Positions 6,224 through 6,494 of a DNA stretch of 6,494 nucleotides are shown here, piece by piece. The stretch lies in NCBI GenBank assembly GCA_030655675.1, contig JAUSPM010000139.1, positions 1 to 6,494 of the forward strand, given 5' to 3'. The DNA comes from Methanosarcinaceae archaeon (GTDB taxonomy: Archaea; Halobacteriota; Methanosarcinia; Methanosarcinales; Methanosarcinaceae). Positions within the stretch are counted from its first letter, which is position 1; the number at the start of each line of letters is the position of its first letter. The position numbers and the translations under genes were made by a program. The notes beneath the pieces were generated by a model. That model saw only the letters and a program-made list of their open reading frames with translations. It did not search any database and was not told the origin of the DNA.

Positions 6224-6236
6224 CCGCCGCAGGCGG
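6224..6236. repeat. GC-rich hairpin CCGCC-GCA-GGCGG
   Basis: CCGCC (6224-6228) and GGCGG (6232-6236) are perfect inverted arms around GCA. Outside them AACA (6217-6220 region) and TGTT can pair after a small internal loop, extending the fold. There is no following T-tract, so it is not a standard terminator. Confidence 0.55.
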
Positions 6237-6381
6237 CATGTTCCATACCTACCATCCGTTCGCATTCGCAAAATATACTAAACCGAGTCCGCTTTTTGTA
6301 ACTTCAAGTGTATTTGTATAGCTGGTGCAACGTCTTGGTGCAGAGTGTTTAATGAGTCCATGATAAAAACGATGCTACAAT

Positions 6382-6395
6382 CCGCGCATGCGCGG
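6382..6395. repeat. Perfect 14-bp palindrome CCGCGCATGCGCGG
   Basis: The 14 bases equal their own reverse complement and are very GC-rich within AT-rich DNA. AA before and TT after (6379-6380 and 6398-6399) allow a little more pairing. The context ACAA-T-palindrome-CG-TTA resembles that of the hairpin at 6224-6236 (ACAA-CC-palindrome-CA-TGTT), so the two may be related. Confidence 0.6.
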
Positions 6396-6458
6396 CGTTA
6401 CCCTATATACACATCCAATTTTCAATTGCTTCTAGCGCATTCCACAATTTTCGTGTAG

Positions 6459-6479
6459 TATATGTTTTATAAGCATATA
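6459..6479. repeat. AT-rich hairpin near the right edge
   Basis: TATATGTTT and AAGCATATA form a 9-bp stem with one G-T pair around a TAT loop. It could be a transcript end for a minus-strand or plus-strand unit, or part of a promoter, since TTTATAAG lies inside it. The window ends 15 bases later, so its context is unknown. Confidence 0.35.
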
Positions 6480-6494
6480 GTTCGAGTAAATCCG

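Larger units (their letters stand above)
6124..6494. other. Gene-poor right end with palindromes
   Basis: I find no convincing gene in these 371 bases. The first 100 are AT-rich trailer sequence. Two GC-rich palindromes stand out against the AT-rich background (6224-6236 and 6382-6395), and an AT-rich hairpin lies at 6459-6479. A pair of TGGTGCA heptamers (6323-6329 and 6336-6342) repeats at a 13-bp interval. No clear terminator follows the propeller gene; the first T-run on the plus strand is GCTTTTTG near 6291-6298. TTTATAAG at 6466-6473 is a passable TATA box for a gene starting beyond the right edge. Confidence 0.6.

Noticed and set aside
6250..6275. CCGTTCGCATTCGC resembling a tRNA T-arm
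   Set aside because: The stem does not pair around the loop and no other tRNA arms are present.
6278..6361. Minus-strand 27-codon frame beginning MDSLNTLHQDVAPAIQIHL
   Set aside because: It looks faintly protein-like but has no ribosome site, is bounded by near stops (TAA about 11 codons upstream of the ATG) and has no homology I recognise. It may be a remnant but is not supportable as a gene.
6475..6494. GTTCGAGTAAATC resembling a tRNA T-loop at the right edge
   Set aside because: The flanking bases do not form a T-stem and no anticodon or D arm is visible upstream.

Overview
This is an AT-rich stretch that looks euryarchaeal, probably from a methanogen or methanotroph relative (Methanosarcinales/Methanomicrobia-like). 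The order-level guess is inference. Pointers are the NosD-type parallel beta-helix surface protein with its VNGxxVYY signature, a lipoprotein with an F-S-G-C lipobox, an archaeal-style GT-C membrane glycosyltransferase, a PD40/TolB-like propeller with a C-terminal membrane anchor, TATA-type promoter elements about 30 bp from start codons, and few clear Shine-Dalgarno sequences.

Layout. (1) 1-1833, minus strand: the first 611 codons of a large secreted beta-helix protein whose C-terminus lies beyond the left edge. (2) 1834-2219: AT-rich spacer with two small inverted repeats that may be transcript ends. (3) 2220-3101, minus: a secreted lipoprotein of unknown function with a C-terminal Ig-like region. 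(4) 3102-3443: a spacer holding a well-defined 175-bp MITE-like insertion (3236-3410) with 18-bp imperfect terminal inverted repeats and a 10-bp target duplication. Its core consists of degenerate ~9-bp ACACGGATT-type units arranged as a long hairpin. A short coding-like stretch lies on its left side. (5) 3444-5063, minus: a polytopic GT-C family glycosyltransferase. (6) 5064-5124: a 61-bp divergent promoter region with one nearly symmetric TATA-like box about 30 bp from both start codons. (7) 5125-6123, plus: a six-repeat PD40/TolB-like beta-propeller with a signal peptide and C-terminal anchor. (8) 6124-6494: gene-poor DNA with two GC-rich palindromes and an AT-rich hairpin.

Taken together, all four protein genes point at the cell envelope: a surface fibre or solenoid, a lipoprotein, a membrane glycosyltransferase facing the outside, and a surface-anchored propeller. 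The beta-helix protein is crowded with N-x-S/T sequons and could be a substrate for envelope glycosylation, but nothing in the sequence ties it to this particular glycosyltransferase. I see no defence system, CRISPR array, rRNA or convincing tRNA. The most interesting items are the MITE and its core repeat, the shared divergent promoter, and the paired GC palindromes at the right end.
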